DNA of 64,000 nucleotides from Streptomyces sp. NRRL S-646 (lineage in GTDB: Bacteria > Actinomycetota > Actinomycetes > Streptomycetales > Streptomycetaceae): NCBI RefSeq assembly GCF_000720765.1, contig NZ_JODC01000010.1:496001-560000 (forward strand). Reading direction: 5' to 3'. Shown piece after piece: positions 54,383-62,090 of this stretch (position 1 is the stretch's first letter; every line of letters begins with the position of its first letter). The position numbers and the translations under genes are program-made. The notes below the pieces were generated by a model that ran no database searches, had not been told where the DNA came from, and worked only from the letters and a program-made list of their open reading frames with translations.

Positions 54383-55414
54383 ATGAACGAGACCGCGCTC
54401 ACCGTGCACCAGACGGGCCGCCCGCACGGCTTCCCCACCGCCGAACACTTTGCTTTCGTGGAGTCCGCGCTTCCCGCCCCCACCCCCGGCAGCGCCCTGG
54501 TGGAGAACCTCTACTGGTCCGTCGACCCCTATCACCGCGAGATGATGGACGACGTGCCCGGCGGCTTCGCGCTGCACGCGCCCCTGGAGGGCCGCACCAT
54601 CGGGCGGGTCATCGCCTCGCGCACGCCCCGGCTGCCCGAGGGAGAGATCGTGTTCCACCGGCAGGGCTGGCGCACGCACGCGCTCGTCACGCCCGAGGAG
54701 ATCCGGCAGCTTCCCCGCTTCGACGGTGTGCCCCTGACCGCGTACCTGAGCATCCTCGGTGGCACCGGCCTGACCGCCTATGTGGGCCTGACCCGGATCG
54801 CCCGGCTCCGGGAGGGCGAGGACCTGTTCGTGTCGGCCGCGGCGGGCGGGGTCGGCACGGCCACCGGGCGGTTCGCGCGGCTCCTCGGCGCCGGACGGCT
54901 CGTGGGCAGCGCAGGCTCGGCTGCGAAGGCCGACCACCTCACGCGGGAGGTCGGCTACGACGCCGTCTTCGACTACCACGACGGCCCCGCCGCCGACCTT
55001 CTCGGCAAGGTCGCACCGGACGGCATCGACGTGTTCGTCGACAACGTCGGCGGCGAGCAACTGGCCGTGGCCGTGGGGGCGTTGCGCGAGTTCGGGCGCA
55101 TCGTCCGCATCGGCACGATCAGCCAGTACAACACCCCTGACGCGCCGCCGCCGCGCTTCGACTACGCGGACATCGTGGAGAAGAGCCTCCGCATGGAGGG
55201 CTTCCTGGTCAGCAACTACCGCGACATGCAGGAGGAGTTGTACGAGTTCGCGGTACCGCATCTGCAGAGCGGCCGGCTCGCTCTGGACGAGACGGTGGTC
55301 GACGGGTTCGAGCACATCGTGGACGCGTTCCTGGGAATGCTGCGCGGCCGGAACACCGGCAAGATCATCGTGCGGGCGAGTCCGGCGGTACTCGGAGCCG
55401 GACCAGCCATTTGA
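54383..55414 (+). CDS. NADP-dependent medium-chain oxidoreductase (alkenal/prostaglandin-reductase-like)
   Basis: This 343-residue zinc-free MDR enzyme reduces alpha,beta-unsaturated carbonyls. The nucleotide motif is SAAAGGVGTATGRFARLLGAG. Other family marks are SVDPYHREMM, LGGTGLTAYVGL, FVDNVGGEQLA and RIGTISQYN. No ribosome site precedes the ATG; instead TACGGT (54371-54376) ends 6 nt before it, so the mRNA may be leaderless. It is divergent from and probably controlled by the LysR gene. The physiological substrate is unknown. Confidence 0.88.
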   Translation: MNETALTVHQTGRPHGFPTAEHFAFVESALPAPTPGSALVENLYWSVDPYHREMMDDVPGGFALHAPLEGRTIGRVIASRTPRLPEGEIVFHRQGWRTHALVTPEEIRQLPRFDGVPLTAYLSILGGTGLTAYVGLTRIARLREGEDLFVSAAAGGVGTATGRFARLLGAGRLVGSAGSAAKADHLTREVGYDAVFDYHDGPAADLLGKVAPDGIDVFVDNVGGEQLAVAVGALREFGRIVRIGTISQYNTPDAPPPRFDYADIVEKSLRMEGFLVSNYRDMQEELYEFAVPHLQSGRLALDETVVDGFEHIVDAFLGMLRGRNTGKIIVRASPAVLGAGPAI

Positions 55415-55476
55415 AGATCACGTACAGACCGGTGCATACGACCGCCATCAGCCCGATGGCGAAGGGGTGTCCCGGA
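55410..55476 (-). pseudogene. 3' fragment of a second corA gene
   Basis: About 63 nt translate on the minus strand to a CorA C-terminus (GHPFAIGLMAVVCTGLYV then IFKW). The same stretch at the end of the intact corA (62106-62168) aligns without gaps at roughly 80% identity over 63 nt. The rest of the gene is missing and the frame ends inside the neighbouring oxidoreductase. It is a remnant of a paralogue, not a functional gene. Confidence 0.75.
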
Positions 55477-55513
55477 GCGGCTCGTACTCCGGCAGCCCGA
55501 CGGCTTCGGGAAA

Positions 55514-55542
55514 GGCTGATGCGGTCTAGTCACGCATCAGGC
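55514..55542 (-). terminator. Hairpin overlapping the RIP gene stop codon
   Basis: CTGATGCG (55516-55523) and CGCATCAG (55533-55540) form a perfect 8-bp stem with a 9-nt loop that contains the RIP gene's stop codon (55526-55528). It probably ends that transcript. Confidence 0.6.
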
Positions 55543-56287
55543 CGGCCTGCTGTGCGGTGACGAAGACGTCGGATCCGCTGTCCATGCCGTTCGCGATGCG
55601 GTTGGCGATGGGGCGGAACCGGGAGGCCTCGGTGATGGCCATGATGTAGCGCAGCATGCCGCGGGCCTGGGCCGTGCGGTCCGTGCCGCGGGCGCCGAGG
55701 TCCCTGAGGCTGTTCTCGAGGCTGGACTCGCACAGGTTGACTTCGGTCAGCGACTGGTCCGCGACGCGGGCGAGGGCGTCGTAGCCCTTGCCGAGAAACC
55801 AGTTGTCGTCGGTGGCGTCCTCCTTGCCGGGGACGTCGGAGACGAGGTTCAGGACGAAGTTGTGCGGGGTGTCGCTGGAGAAGAACCGCACGACGCAGAA
55901 GTCGCTGAGCCGCACGATCGCATGCACGGCGGGGATGTGGCTGCCGGTGCTGATCACGACGTCGGCGAAACTCCGGGTCTCCGTGTTGTCGGTGATGACG
56001 GCGTTCACCCCGGTGTCGACGTTGCGCATGACGCGGCCGTCGGCCGAGGTCTCGGCGAGGTTGCGCAGCTGGTCGAGCATTGTCAGATAGGAGCCCGAGC
56101 CGCGCTTGATGTTCCAGCGGACCTGTGGAAAGTCGATGTGTTTCTCGCCGGCGCCGGTCTCCGCGTCGATCGTCACCTGGTCCTCCGCCGTCGAGGCGGA
56201 TGTGTCGGTGTCCCTCGGCGCCAGCATGATCACCAGGAATCCGAGAAGGACGGACAAGGCGACCACCATGAGGACGCTGGTGGGCAT
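55526..56287 (-). CDS. Ribosome-inactivating protein (RNA N-glycosidase) with N-terminal membrane signal
   Basis: This 253-residue protein has a hydrophobic N-terminus (about 5-23) that serves as signal or anchor, then a ricin/Shiga-type A chain. The active helix is ITEASRFRPI, with Glu220 and Arg223 matching the catalytic Glu and Arg of ricin. Tyr169 in LGKGYDALARVADQS matches ricin Tyr123 in NYDRLEQLAG. The RNA N-glycosidase removes an adenine from the sarcin-ricin loop of large-subunit rRNA. CCGGAGC precedes the ATG. No immunity gene is obvious next door. Related proteins exist in Streptomyces; the target (rival bacteria or eukaryotes) is inference. Confidence 0.85.
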   Translation of the reverse strand: MPTSVLMVVALSVLLGFLVIMLAPRDTDTSASTAEDQVTIDAETGAGEKHIDFPQVRWNIKRGSGSYLTMLDQLRNLAETSADGRVMRNVDTGVNAVITDNTETRSFADVVISTGSHIPAVHAIVRLSDFCVVRFFSSDTPHNFVLNLVSDVPGKEDATDDNWFLGKGYDALARVADQSLTEVNLCESSLENSLRDLGARGTDRTAQARGMLRYIMAITEASRFRPIANRIANGMDSGSDVFVTAQQAGLMRD

Positions 56288-56324
56288 GGTGTGCTCCGGT
56301 TGTTCGACGTGCAGCGAGGTCAGG

Positions 56325-56380
56325 ACCGACGCTCACAGCCGGGAGGTTGTTTGGCAGGCCCCTTTTGCCGCCGCAGACAA
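56325..56380 (+). repeat. Direct repeat copy A (56 nt)
   Basis: This copy matches copy B at 44 of 56 positions without gaps. The shared core includes ACCGACGCTC, GTTGTTTGGCA and CCCTTTTGCC, ending GACAA. It lies 38 nt upstream of the RIP start, on the opposite orientation to that gene. Confidence 0.7.
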
Positions 56381-56792
56381 TTCCGGAGGATCGAGTTCCG
56401 CATGACTTGTCCGGACGTAACGCTGTCGTTGCCCCACGTCTCTACCTCACTCCCACCGCGAGGCTCGGTATCGACACCGTCGGGCAACAGCCGGCGGGCG
56501 AACGCAGGTGCAGGACGCCACCGGCGTACGGCGGCTGCTCGGCAACCTGCTCGGCGCCCCGCCCGCCTCTTCGCGCAGGGCGCCGAAGCCCTCGCCCGCG
56601 CGGTCGCCCCGCGCACGTTTCCCGGAGCGACGGCGACGCCTTGCGGCAAGACGGTGATCTTGCGGTTGCGGCGTCGCGGTGGCCCCGGCGCGGGCTGTTG
56701 AGGCGCTCTCGATTCAGGGATCGTCGTCGCGTCCGTGGCGGCCATGCGCTGTTCCTCGGATGACTCGGTGTGCCGGGAGCCGGCCTTGCTGC
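56381..56792. other. Gene-free stretch between the two direct repeats, probably decayed coding DNA
   Basis: About 410 nt between the repeats has no credible gene. Two short frame pieces on the plus strand look coding-like: VQDATGVRRLLGNLLG near 56497 and LFAQGAEALARAVAPRTFPG near 56572. They are in different frames and have no clear start. This suggests the remains of a short gene disrupted by small indels. Identity is unknown. Confidence 0.35.
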
Positions 56793-56848
56793 ACCGACGC
56801 TCGCAACCGGAATGTTGTTTGGCACCTCCCTTTTGCCAGGTCGGACAA
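56793..56848 (+). repeat. Direct repeat copy B (56 nt)
   Basis: This copy pairs with copy A (44/56 identical). Its last 12 nt, CAGGTCGGACAA, also form the left arm of a perfect inverted repeat with 56891-56902. It lies 187 nt upstream of the secreted-protein gene on the same strand. Confidence 0.7.
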
Positions 56849-56902
56849 CCCTGTGGACGTCGGCGGACCGGCCGGCCGCAGCGGCTGGGATTGTCCGACC
56901 TG
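56837..56902. repeat. Long-range inverted repeat downstream of copy B
   Basis: CAGGTCGGACAA (56837-56848) and TTGTCCGACCTG (56891-56902) are perfect 12-bp inverted arms 42 nt apart. The spacer is GC-rich with its own short repeats. It could be an operator pair, a terminator of the upstream decayed region or the end of a small mobile element. Confidence 0.45.
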
Positions 56903-57035
56903 GGGGGACGGCTGGAGGGACAACTCCCGGGCCCCTGAAGATCGACCCGTCGCTGCCTCGGTCCGACTCCCCCCTCGGCCGGGGCAGCAGCCCGACCCGG
57001 TCTGCGGGTCGAGGAATCCGACGGGAGAGCTGTCC

Positions 57036-57503
57036 ATGAAGGTCCGGAAGACCGTCCGCCGCCGAGCGGCCGTGCTGGCATCGGCCCTGTCCCTCGCGCT
57101 GATCCCCCTCTCCACGGGGACGACCGACGCCAACACCGGCGCTGGCCGGGGCGACGACAAGCCCGACGTGCTCCGGGACTGCAACACCGCCAAGGTGCGG
57201 ACCGAACCGGGCAAGGGGCATCAGGGCGGCAACCCGGTGTCCAACTGCGCGGGCACCTCCCCCGTGCGGTTCGCCCCCGTGTCCGCCGGCGTCTCGCAGA
57301 CCGAGAAACGGGAGGTGGGCAAGACCGCCGGCGCCACCACCACGCTCAGTGGACACATCAAAAAAGGTGAGGCGGGCGAGCATTGCTTCGCCCCCTACCG
57401 GCGCAAGTCCCAGGGCTGGGCCGAGGTCCACTACGGCAAGCGAAAGAGGGGCCACTGCTGCCGGTACCACCCACGGAGACGGTCAGGGACAGATCCGCCT
57501 GTA
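57036..57503 (+). pseudogene. Secreted protein of unknown family, 3' end lost or frameshifted
   Basis: A signal peptide (RRRAAVLASALSLALIPL) opens a frame with GGGAGAG 7 nt before the ATG. The mature region begins with CNTAKVRTEPGKGHQGG. It continues to SGHIKKGEAGEHCFAP and ends QGWAEVHYGK near 57440. In frame 0 the sequence then runs on without a stop into the convergent WD40 gene, which is unlikely to be real coding. A one-base shift gives a natural ending at 57501-57503 (GQIRL). The family and function are not recognised. Confidence 0.4.
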
Positions 57504-60500
57504 GGGCCGGTCCGGAACGTAGGTGCGCCACTGCGCCCGGGTCAGCTCCGTGTTCCCGGCACGGGCGCAGACAAGGGATACCGCTCGGTCCGGATCCACC
57601 ACGTACCGCTGGAGCGGGACGTGCTCGCCGCCCGCGTACAGCATGCTGCTGTCCGGGCTGAAGGCGAGCGTGTCGATGCTCTCACCGTGGGTGGGCAGAG
57701 GAGGACCGAGAGGTTGCTGGGTTGCGATGTCCCAGAGCTGGACGGTGCCCGCGTCGCCGCCCACGGCGAGCGTGCTGCCGTCCGGGCTGAAGGCGAGAGC
57801 CTTGATCGCCTCGGCCGAGCCGGAGGACGGATCGGCGGGCGCCGGAAAGACGTTCCTCAGGATGCCGGCTCGGTGCCGGAGGTCGCCGTCCCAGATGGCC
57901 ACCCGCCCGGTTTCGTCGCCGGCCGCCATGCGGGAGCCGTCGGGGGCGAAGGCGATTTCTTCGATGCCGTCGTGCTGGACGAGGTCCTGGACGTGGGACC
58001 GGCCGGCTCGGACGACGCGGTTGTCGGTCACGAGAAGCCCGCCGTCCCGGCTGACGGCCGGAATGCGGCCGCCCGGGCCGGGGAGGAGCGCCGTCCTGCG
58101 CTGCCGCGTGGTGTCCCATGTCTCGTTGAAGTAGCCGTCCTCGGTCAAACGTGCGGTGAGGAGCGTACGACCGCCCGGTCCCAGAGCGATCGCGTCCGTA
58201 GACGTCGTGGACGCCGTCGCCAGGTCCACAGTGGTCTTCGCGTGTCCGCCGGCCACGTCCCACACCGTCACACGCTGAGGCGCCGTGTCCCAGGGGGCGG
58301 AGACTCCGTACGCGACCATGCCTCCGTCGGGGCTGAAGGACAGCAAAGGCTCGGTGACCTCCCCCGGGACCGTCCGGTTGCCGGGGCGGAAGAAGGAACG
58401 TGACGGGGGCGGCAGGGTTCGCAGCAGACGGCCGTCGCGCGTGTTCCGCAGCTGGAAGACGTAGCGGTCACCGACACGTTCGGCGGTGGCGAGCGTCCTG
58501 CCGTCGGGGCTGAGCCGAACCCCGGCGAGCGGACTCTTGCGCCAGGCGCGGTTGAGCGTCGTGGTGAGGTCGAGGGTGTGGACCGTGCCTCCTTCGAGGT
58601 ACCGCAGCAGGGGCCGCGAGGAGTCCCAGGCGAGACCGGAGAGCGACTCGTTGTCCAGGGAGTGACGGAAAACAGGGGCGCCGCCCTTGGACAGACGCCA
58701 CACGCTGATCTCCTGGCCGCCGCCGGTCGCCAGGAACGAGCCGTCCGCGCTCACGACGGCCGAAAGGACACCCGGGTGGGCGACGTCGGCGAGCTTTCGT
58801 CCCGACGTGGTGTCCCATACCCGCACCCGGCCCCCGGTGAGAGCGAGGAGCCGGCCGCCGGTGAGGCCGAAGAGAGTGCGGTCACCATCACAGACGCCGC
58901 GAGCGCTCGTCCAGGCACCGGTCCGGACGCTGCGCGCGGAGGTGTCCCAGACCTGCGGGGCCCGACCGTGCGGGCAGACGGCCAGCAGCCGGTCGTCGTC
59001 GGCTGCCGCGGCGGCGAGCTCCCCGCTGCCGGCCGAGGGGGTTCGGAAGACCAGATGGCCGTCGGTGGAGGAGTAGAGCCCAGCCCGGTCGCCGAACATG
59101 CTCGTCACCAGGTAATTGCGGCCACTCGCGCCGAAGCTCACGGTGTCCTCGAACGGCAGGGGATCCCCGATCCAGCGTTTCGTTCGGGTGTCCCACAGCC
59201 GCTGGGTCTGCCGGGCGGTCTGGATGACGAGCACCCGGCCGCCCGGACCCGCGCCGAGCAGCGTCCCGTGCGGTACCGACCCCGAGGCGATACGGCGGTG
59301 GGTGTCCACATCCCAAGTCCGCCAGGTGGTGTCGCCGAGGCTGAGCAGAGTGCGCCCGGAGCTGTCGAGGATCCGGGTCGGTTCGTCACCGGGCGCCGGG
59401 TCGGTGAAGTTGTCCAGTTCGGGCTGGGCCAGTGCGCCCAGCAGGGCTCGGCGGGACTCCGGCAGCTCAGAAGTGCGCCATGCGGCGACGCCGAGCAGCA
59501 TCGCGGTGCGCGGGTCGGTGGTGCGCAGCGCGTCGGCGACCGCGGCGACCCGGCGGGCCGCCGTGTCGGTGGTCTGCTTCTCGCTGTCCTGACGCAGTCG
59601 CAGCGCGGTCAGGCCGACGACCAGGGCCACCACCAGCACGGCGCAGAGCGAGGCCGTGAGCGTGCGGCTCCGGCGCCGGGCCCGGGTGGCGGCCCGCTCC
59701 TCCGCCGCCCGCTGCTCCGCCGCGGTGACCAGGAAGGCCGTCTCCTCGGACGTCAGACCGTCGTAGCCGCGGTCCTCGCCCGCGAACAGTTCCTCGGCCC
59801 GCGCCAGGCGGGTGCCCCGGTAGAGCGTGCCCGGGTCGCGGTCGTGCTCCAGCCAGGTGCGGGCGGCGTCGGTCAGCTGCCGGTGGTGGCGCAGCCGCTC
59901 CCGGTCCGCGTCGATCCACTCGCGCAGCCGCGGCCAGCAGGTGATGAGCGCCTCGTGGGCGAGCTGCACTCCGTCGTCGTCGGTGGTCAGCAGCCGGGCC
60001 CGGGTCAGCCGCCCGGCGACGGCCCGCACTTCGGGGTCCTCCCACCCGGCCATTTCCTCCCAGCCGAGCGGGCGGCGCGTGTCGGCGTTGCCCTGGCCGG
60101 GCTCGACCATCCTCAGGAGCAGGTGCCGGGCAGCGTGCGCCTGTGCCGGTGAGAGTTCCCCGTACGCCTCCTCGGCGCTGGCCGCGATCGCGCCGCGCAC
60201 CCCGCCGGCCGCTTCGTACGCGGCCAGGGTCAGCATCCGTCCCTTGCGCCGGCGCCAGGTCTCCAGCAGGGCGTGCGACAGCATCGGCAGTCCGCCGGGC
60301 TCGTCGAGCACGTCCTCGACGATCCGCGCCGTCAGCGTCCGCTCCACGATGAGCCCGGCCGCCTGCGCGGGACCGACCACCGCCTCGCGCAGTTCGTCCG
60401 CGGTCATCGGCCTGACCAGGAGCCCGCTGCCGTGCAGCGCCTCCGCCAGTCGCGGGTGCTCGGCGCACCGCGCATAGAAGTCGGAGCGTACGGCGATGAG

Positions 60501-61208
60501 CACGCGCAGTCGGCTGCCCGGGTCGCGTGCGGCGAGCAGAAGGTCGAGGAAGCGGTCACGCTCGGCGCGCTCGCGGCAGAGGGTGAAGACCTCCTCGAAC
60601 TGATCGACCACCACCCAGCTCTCCGGCTCGTCGGCCTCGGGCGTCAGCAGATGGCCGTAGGTGGTGGCGGGCCGGGCTCCCGGAGTGAGGATCCGAAGGA
60701 CCGCCGAACGCCCCTGCTTCGCGATCCTCTCCCGCAGCAGGGGAATCAGACCGGCCCGCAGCAGGGAGGACTTGCCGCTGCCGGACGCCCCGAACACCAC
60801 GGCGAACGGAGACCCGGACCCCAGCTCGCTCAGCTCGTCGATCAGCCGGTCCCGGCCGAAGAACAGCTCACGGTCATCCGGCTCGAAACGCGCGAGGCCA
60901 CGGTAGGGCGGGGCGGCGTCGGCACCCTCCTGCCTCTCCTCCCCGGACAGCGCCTCGGCCTCCGCCCACCGTGCCTCCCAGGCAGCGGGGTCCTCCCCGC
61001 ACGCCTGGACGTACGCCTGGAGCACGGCCAACGACGGCAGTCGCTCGCCGCTCGCGGCCTTCGCCAGGGTCGTCACCGAGAAGCCGGCCTTCTTCGCCAT
61101 GGCCCGGTACGACACGCCACCCGCCGAACGGCGCAGCTCCCGAAGATCATGGGCGAGCCGCTGCACCGGACCGGCCGCCGGGTCGACCGGTAGTTCGGGA
61201 CGCCCCAC
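57483..61208 (-). CDS. HTH-nSTAND1 NTPase with membrane helix and WD40 repeats
   Basis: This 1241-residue protein starts with an XRE-like helix-turn-helix (SYRAMAKKAGFSVTTLAKAASG, about 33-54). An NTPase domain of the nSTAND1 type follows, with Walker A VFGASGSGKSSL (about 138-149) and Walker B SWVVVDQFEEVF. A membrane helix lies near 540-560 (TASLCAVLVVALVVGL). The last 650 residues form WD40 repeats (AFSPDGSTLAVGGDAGTVQLWD and similar). Such proteins are thought to sense and oligomerize, in actinobacteria often with defence or signalling roles that are not established. The GTG start matches family members; GAAAGAGG is upstream. The stop overlaps the convergent secreted gene. Confidence 0.88.
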   Translation of the reverse strand: MGRPELPVDPAAGPVQRLAHDLRELRRSAGGVSYRAMAKKAGFSVTTLAKAASGERLPSLAVLQAYVQACGEDPAAWEARWAEAEALSGEERQEGADAAPPYRGLARFEPDDRELFFGRDRLIDELSELGSGSPFAVVFGASGSGKSSLLRAGLIPLLRERIAKQGRSAVLRILTPGARPATTYGHLLTPEADEPESWVVVDQFEEVFTLCRERAERDRFLDLLLAARDPGSRLRVLIAVRSDFYARCAEHPRLAEALHGSGLLVRPMTADELREAVVGPAQAAGLIVERTLTARIVEDVLDEPGGLPMLSHALLETWRRRKGRMLTLAAYEAAGGVRGAIAASAEEAYGELSPAQAHAARHLLLRMVEPGQGNADTRRPLGWEEMAGWEDPEVRAVAGRLTRARLLTTDDDGVQLAHEALITCWPRLREWIDADRERLRHHRQLTDAARTWLEHDRDPGTLYRGTRLARAEELFAGEDRGYDGLTSEETAFLVTAAEQRAAEERAATRARRRSRTLTASLCAVLVVALVVGLTALRLRQDSEKQTTDTAARRVAAVADALRTTDPRTAMLLGVAAWRTSELPESRRALLGALAQPELDNFTDPAPGDEPTRILDSSGRTLLSLGDTTWRTWDVDTHRRIASGSVPHGTLLGAGPGGRVLVIQTARQTQRLWDTRTKRWIGDPLPFEDTVSFGASGRNYLVTSMFGDRAGLYSSTDGHLVFRTPSAGSGELAAAAADDDRLLAVCPHGRAPQVWDTSARSVRTGAWTSARGVCDGDRTLFGLTGGRLLALTGGRVRVWDTTSGRKLADVAHPGVLSAVVSADGSFLATGGGQEISVWRLSKGGAPVFRHSLDNESLSGLAWDSSRPLLRYLEGGTVHTLDLTTTLNRAWRKSPLAGVRLSPDGRTLATAERVGDRYVFQLRNTRDGRLLRTLPPPSRSFFRPGNRTVPGEVTEPLLSFSPDGGMVAYGVSAPWDTAPQRVTVWDVAGGHAKTTVDLATASTTSTDAIALGPGGRTLLTARLTEDGYFNETWDTTRQRRTALLPGPGGRIPAVSRDGGLLVTDNRVVRAGRSHVQDLVQHDGIEEIAFAPDGSRMAAGDETGRVAIWDGDLRHRAGILRNVFPAPADPSSGSAEAIKALAFSPDGSTLAVGGDAGTVQLWDIATQQPLGPPLPTHGESIDTLAFSPDSSMLYAGGEHVPLQRYVVDPDRAVSLVCARAGNTELTRAQWRTYVPDRPYRRICP

Positions 61209-61467
61209 CGCGAAGCCTCTTTCGCACACAAGAAGAAAAAGCTGATCAGCAGCACAAGGTACGTTTCGTCCCCCTCGGGCGAAAACCCTTTCCGACTGTG
61301 ATGTCCGTCGAAGAGGCCGCCGCGCGGACCACGCCGTGGCCGGACGTCGTCCGGCTCTTCACCGAGCGCGCCGCCGCGGGTGCGCGGTCCTGCCGCCGCC
61401 ATCGCCATCGCCGCCACCAACACCCGCTCTTCCTGCGGAGCAACCACCACGTGGTACAGAAGTGCTC

Positions 61468-62090
61468 ATGGCTACCGGAATACCTGGTCTTACCGAGTTG
61501 TGGCAGCGCTTCGACGATTGGCTGGCCGAGCATGCTCCGGGAGACCATGGGGCCTTGCGACCGGGTTGTCCGGTCGGCGGGATCAAGCGTCTGGAAGATG
61601 GCCTCGGCTTCTCCCTCCACGAGGATGTGAGGACAATCCTCGGACTGCACAATGGCGTCACCATGCGGAGGGCCAGTACGGAGCCGGGAGCCTTTCTCCT
61701 CGGCTACAGCCTCCTTGACGTCGACGGAATCCTGGAAGCTCATCGAGATCTCGTCTCGATGGTGGAGGACGCCCGCGAGGAGGGCAGGAGGACTTGGTCC
61801 TCGGCCGCATCGCCGACGGCCAATGGGTTCCCCTCGCCCGGAACATCGCCGGCGATCTGCTGTTCGTGGACCACCGGCATCATCACTGGGGAGAGATCGG
61901 GGAGATGTCGTTCGGCGATCCCGAGTACCGCATGCTGTGGCCGCGGATGGATCTCATGCTCGCGGATCTGTGCGACTCGGTGGAGAACAGCGCTCCGGTG
62001 ACCCCCGTACCGCGAGTGCCCGTTGTGTATGAGGGGCGGATGCTCGAGTGGCACATCCGCCCCCCACAAAAGGTCAGGGACGGCCTCTAG
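61468..62090 (+). pseudogene. SMI1/KNR4 family protein with one frameshift
   Basis: The first half (MATGIPGLTELWQRFDDWLAEH, GFSLHEDVRTILGLHNG) and second half (LGRIADGQWVPLARNIAGDLLF, YRMLWPRMDLMLADLCDSV) are in neighbouring frames. Joining them needs one base added near 61785, in a GGG run; the total becomes 208 codons. SMI1/KNR4 proteins bind other proteins and often act as immunity factors against toxins. The stop overlaps the corA stop (CTAG). Upstream at 61301-61460 another short coding-like fragment (SVEEAAARTTPWPDVVRLF) is also in pieces. Either error or recent decay. Confidence 0.75.

Noticed and set aside
56442..57470. A 342-codon open frame on the minus strand through the RIP-WD40 gap.
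   Set aside because: It has no ribosome site, an odd composition and no recognisable motif. It overlaps both repeats and the signal-peptide gene on the other strand.
57504..58403. Continuation of the secreted-protein frame for another 300 codons.
   Set aside because: This lies antisense to the well-supported WD40 repeats and has the composition of a shadow frame.
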